From positions 124,001-188,000 of the forward strand of contig CAVTJN010000006.1 of NCBI GenBank assembly GCA_963735055.1: DNA of 64,000 nucleotides, in the 5' to 3' direction. A model generated the notes under the pieces. The model did no database searches. It was given only the letters and a program-made list of their open reading frames with translations, and was not told where the DNA came from. The stretch comes from JBBITI01 sp963735055. GTDB taxonomy: Bacteria; Chloroflexota; Dehalococcoidia; Dehalococcoidales; UBA2162. Below are positions 62,476-64,000 of the stretch, piece by piece. Within the stretch, counting starts at the first letter, position 1. The number at the start of each line of letters is the position of its first letter. The translations under genes and the position numbers were made by a program.

Positions 62476-63429
62476 ATGGCAGAAAGCACGGTCGCAGTGG
62501 GCGCCGCCCAGAAAGAGAAGAAACACCTTCCTTTCCTCGTCGAGATCGTCGCCCGCATGGTCAAGGAAAAGCCCCTTGGCACCCTCGGGGCGGGTATCGT
62601 GGTCGTCCTGTTCCTGGTCGGCATTTTTGCGCCCCTGCTGGCGCCTTACCATTACACGTTCCAGGACCTGAATGCGATTCTCAGCCCCCCGTCAGGAAGG
62701 TTCCTGCTTGGTACAGACAATCTGGGCCGGGACTTGTTGAGCCGCATCATCTACGGGGCTCGCATCTCGATGTATGTCGGCCTGTCCGTGCCCGCCATCT
62801 CGACGGTCATGCACCTCCTTATCGGTGGTGTCTCGGCCTATCTGGGAGGAAAGGTCGACCTGATGGTGCAGCGCTTCGTTGACACCGTCATGTGCTTCCC
62901 CGGACTGGTCCTGATGCTGACAGTAGTAGCCATCGTCGGTCCGGGGCTGCTCCAGCTCATTCTGTTGCTGGGGATATTGGGAGGACTAGGCGGCGGTAAC
63001 CGCGTGACGCGCAGCGTGGTGATCGGCATCAAACAGAATGTCTACGTGGAGGCCGCCAGGGCAATCGGCGCGCCCGACCGGCGCATTATGCTCAAGCATG
63101 TCCTACCCAACATCATGCCCATCGTCATCGTCAGCTTCTCGATGGGCATGGGCGGAGCCATCCTAGCGGAGTCAACGTTGAGCTTCCTCGGCTTCGGCAT
63201 CCCGCCCCCGTACCCGAGCTGGGGCGGCATGCTCAGCGGGAATGCCCGGCGTTACATGCTCGACGCTCCCTGGATGGCCATTTGGCCCGGCGCGTGTCTG
63301 GCGGTGGTCGTTTACGGCATGAACATGCTCGGCGACGGCTTACGAGACGTCCTCGACCCGAGACTTCGGGGCGGCCTGGGACGTTACGGCGGCGGCAACG
63401 CAAAGAAGAAGGTGAAGAGCGTCCCCTAG
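62476..63429 (+). CDS. Peptide-type ABC transporter permease (DppC-like)
   Basis: 317 residues. An N-terminal cytoplasmic segment with ARMVKEKPLGTLGAGIVVVL, then GRFLLGTDNLGRDLLSRIIY and GARISMYVGLSVPAISTVMH (hallmarks of DppC/OppC), the EAA loop VYVEAARAIGAPDRRIMLKH, and LSFLGFGIPPPYPSWGGMLS. GGAGGGAGAAGGGG precedes the ATG. Partner of the DppB-like permease. The C-terminus DPRLRGGLGRYGGGNAKKKV is Gly-rich and basic. Confidence 0.93.
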   Translation: MAESTVAVGAAQKEKKHLPFLVEIVARMVKEKPLGTLGAGIVVVLFLVGIFAPLLAPYHYTFQDLNAILSPPSGRFLLGTDNLGRDLLSRIIYGARISMYVGLSVPAISTVMHLLIGGVSAYLGGKVDLMVQRFVDTVMCFPGLVLMLTVVAIVGPGLLQLILLLGILGGLGGGNRVTRSVVIGIKQNVYVEAARAIGAPDRRIMLKHVLPNIMPIVIVSFSMGMGGAILAESTLSFLGFGIPPPYPSWGGMLSGNARRYMLDAPWMAIWPGACLAVVVYGMNMLGDGLRDVLDPRLRGGLGRYGGGNAKKKVKSVP

Positions 63430-63486
63430 AGGCGGACACTGTGTGCCGTGATAGCTAACCGACCCGGAACTTAAGGAGGGAAGGCC

Positions 63487-63516
63487 ATGGCGATGGCGAA
63501 CGAACGATGCTCTTGA
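63487..63516 (+). other. Nine-codon frame with strong ribosome-binding site
   Basis: TTAAGGAGGGAAGGCC precedes ATG GCG ATG GCG, giving MAMANERCS then TGA. It lies in the 166-nt spacer ahead of the binding-protein gene, which has its own TAGGAGG. It may be a leader peptide, a translation initiation relic or chance. Confidence 0.25.
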
Positions 63517-63595
63517 GGAGACTGCACGCAATCTTACAGAGACATGGCAATCTTGAGATGAGTCACCCAGTCTGATTTTATAGGAGGCATGACCG

Positions 63596-64000
63596 ATGAA
63601 GAAGTTAGTGTGGATCCCGGTCTTCCTGACGGTGGCCGCTCTGCTGCTGGCTTCCTGCTCTGAACCAGCGGCGACCACTCAGACCCCCACCGGTGCTCCA
63701 GCCACTACTACCGCGGCGACGGCAACAACGGTGGCGCCGACGGGGACTGTTCCGCCGGCGACCGGTAAGCCCCAGTATGGCGGCACGATAGTCGCCTCTA
63801 CAACCACCAATTGGCAGGACTTTGACGAGATCACCGGTAGCCCAATAACGTTTAATCATACGATGCGCTTCACCAATGAAGAGATGTGGATCGGTGACTT
63901 TTCTACCGGCCCGGCCGGCACGAACGTCAACCCCACCGGGGGCACGCGGGTTACGACGTACATGACCGGCGCTATCGCCGAGAGTTGGAGCTTTGACGAA
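63596..64000 (+). CDS. Peptide-type ABC transporter binding lipoprotein, 3'-truncated by the window
   Basis: ATG 63596 (TAGGAGGCATGACCG). MKKLVWIPVFLTVAALLLAS then C is a lipoprotein signal (lipobox L-A-S-C), followed by a Thr/Pro/Ala-rich linker and GKPQYGGTIVASTTTNWQDF. This is the same layout as the binding protein at 4134 (C-x-x-x linker, K-P-x-Y-G-G-T). 135 residues are visible. It supplies ligand to the permeases immediately upstream; the ligand is presumably the substrate of the pathway encoded before it. Confidence 0.9.
   Translation, partial: MKKLVWIPVFLTVAALLLASCSEPAATTQTPTGAPATTTAATATTVAPTGTVPPATGKPQYGGTIVASTTTNWQDFDEITGSPITFNHTMRFTNEEMWIGDFSTGPAGTNVNPTGGTRVTTYMTGAIAESWSFDE

Overview
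The window is a 64 kb, GC-rich bacterial segment. The gene content suggests an uncultured anaerobic or facultatively anaerobic Chloroflexota (Dehalococcoidia-like) genome: several uroporphyrinogen-decarboxylase-type methyltransferase homologues, lipoprotein-type peptide ABC binding proteins, a KaiC/KaiB cluster, DUF2934 and desulforedoxin-like small proteins, and many short dispersed palindromic repeats. That placement is an inference from gene content; there is no rRNA or other phylogenetic marker. TGA is an ordinary stop codon in many genes here (for example kdpF).

Layout. 1-4 kb: 5'-truncated nitroreductase, flavin-reductase-like protein, SMP-30 family lactonase, ArfB, flavodoxin. 4-6 kb: peptide-type ABC binding lipoprotein with a clear promoter and a terminator-like hairpin. 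6-9.2 kb: two 258-bp copies of a structured repeat that looks like a minus-strand RNA with its own terminator, small genes, and three frame-disrupted genes. 9.4-17 kb: MATE pump, SDR, ThDP enzyme, UroD-like protein, broken YdeI-type gene, MFS transporter. 17.2-25.1 kb (minus): complete kdpFABCDE potassium-uptake operon, including a 27-residue KdpF; kdpB carries a 1-nt frameshift. 25.4-31.9 kb: K+/H+ antiporter, second MATE pump, small phage-like genes, a VapC/AbrB-type pair. 32-37 kb: glyoxalase-like protein, two more UroD-like proteins, a GMC oxidoreductase with a ferredoxin-like cysteine cluster. 37-39.5 kb: HigBA, a micro-operon with an XRE regulator and tiny membrane proteins, a broken DUF1697 gene. 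39.7-48.2 kb: a Kai-type cluster (kaiC, three kaiB, PAS histidine kinase, response regulator) plus an amidohydrolase and an acetamidase, bounded by copies of a tRNA-Lys 3'-end motif.

48.7-64 kb is the most interesting part: an apparent catabolic region with an OYE/dienoyl-CoA-reductase-type enzyme, a divergent MarR regulator, a two-subunit CoA-transferase, three large proteins each interrupted by one in-frame TGA at the position of the selenocysteine of UGSC-type selenoproteins, a serine hydrolase, an SDR, and a peptide-type ABC transporter. All three TGAs are followed by an open frame of about 430-485 codons in the same phase and by a SECIS-like hairpin. Two promoters in this region (before the CoA-transferase and before the ABC transporter) carry the same palindromic operator just downstream of the -10 box, suggesting common control, possibly by the MarR protein.

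Caveat: many genes in otherwise intact operons contain exactly one extra nucleotide, which suggests insertion-type sequence errors or widespread decay. Disrupted genes are marked individually.
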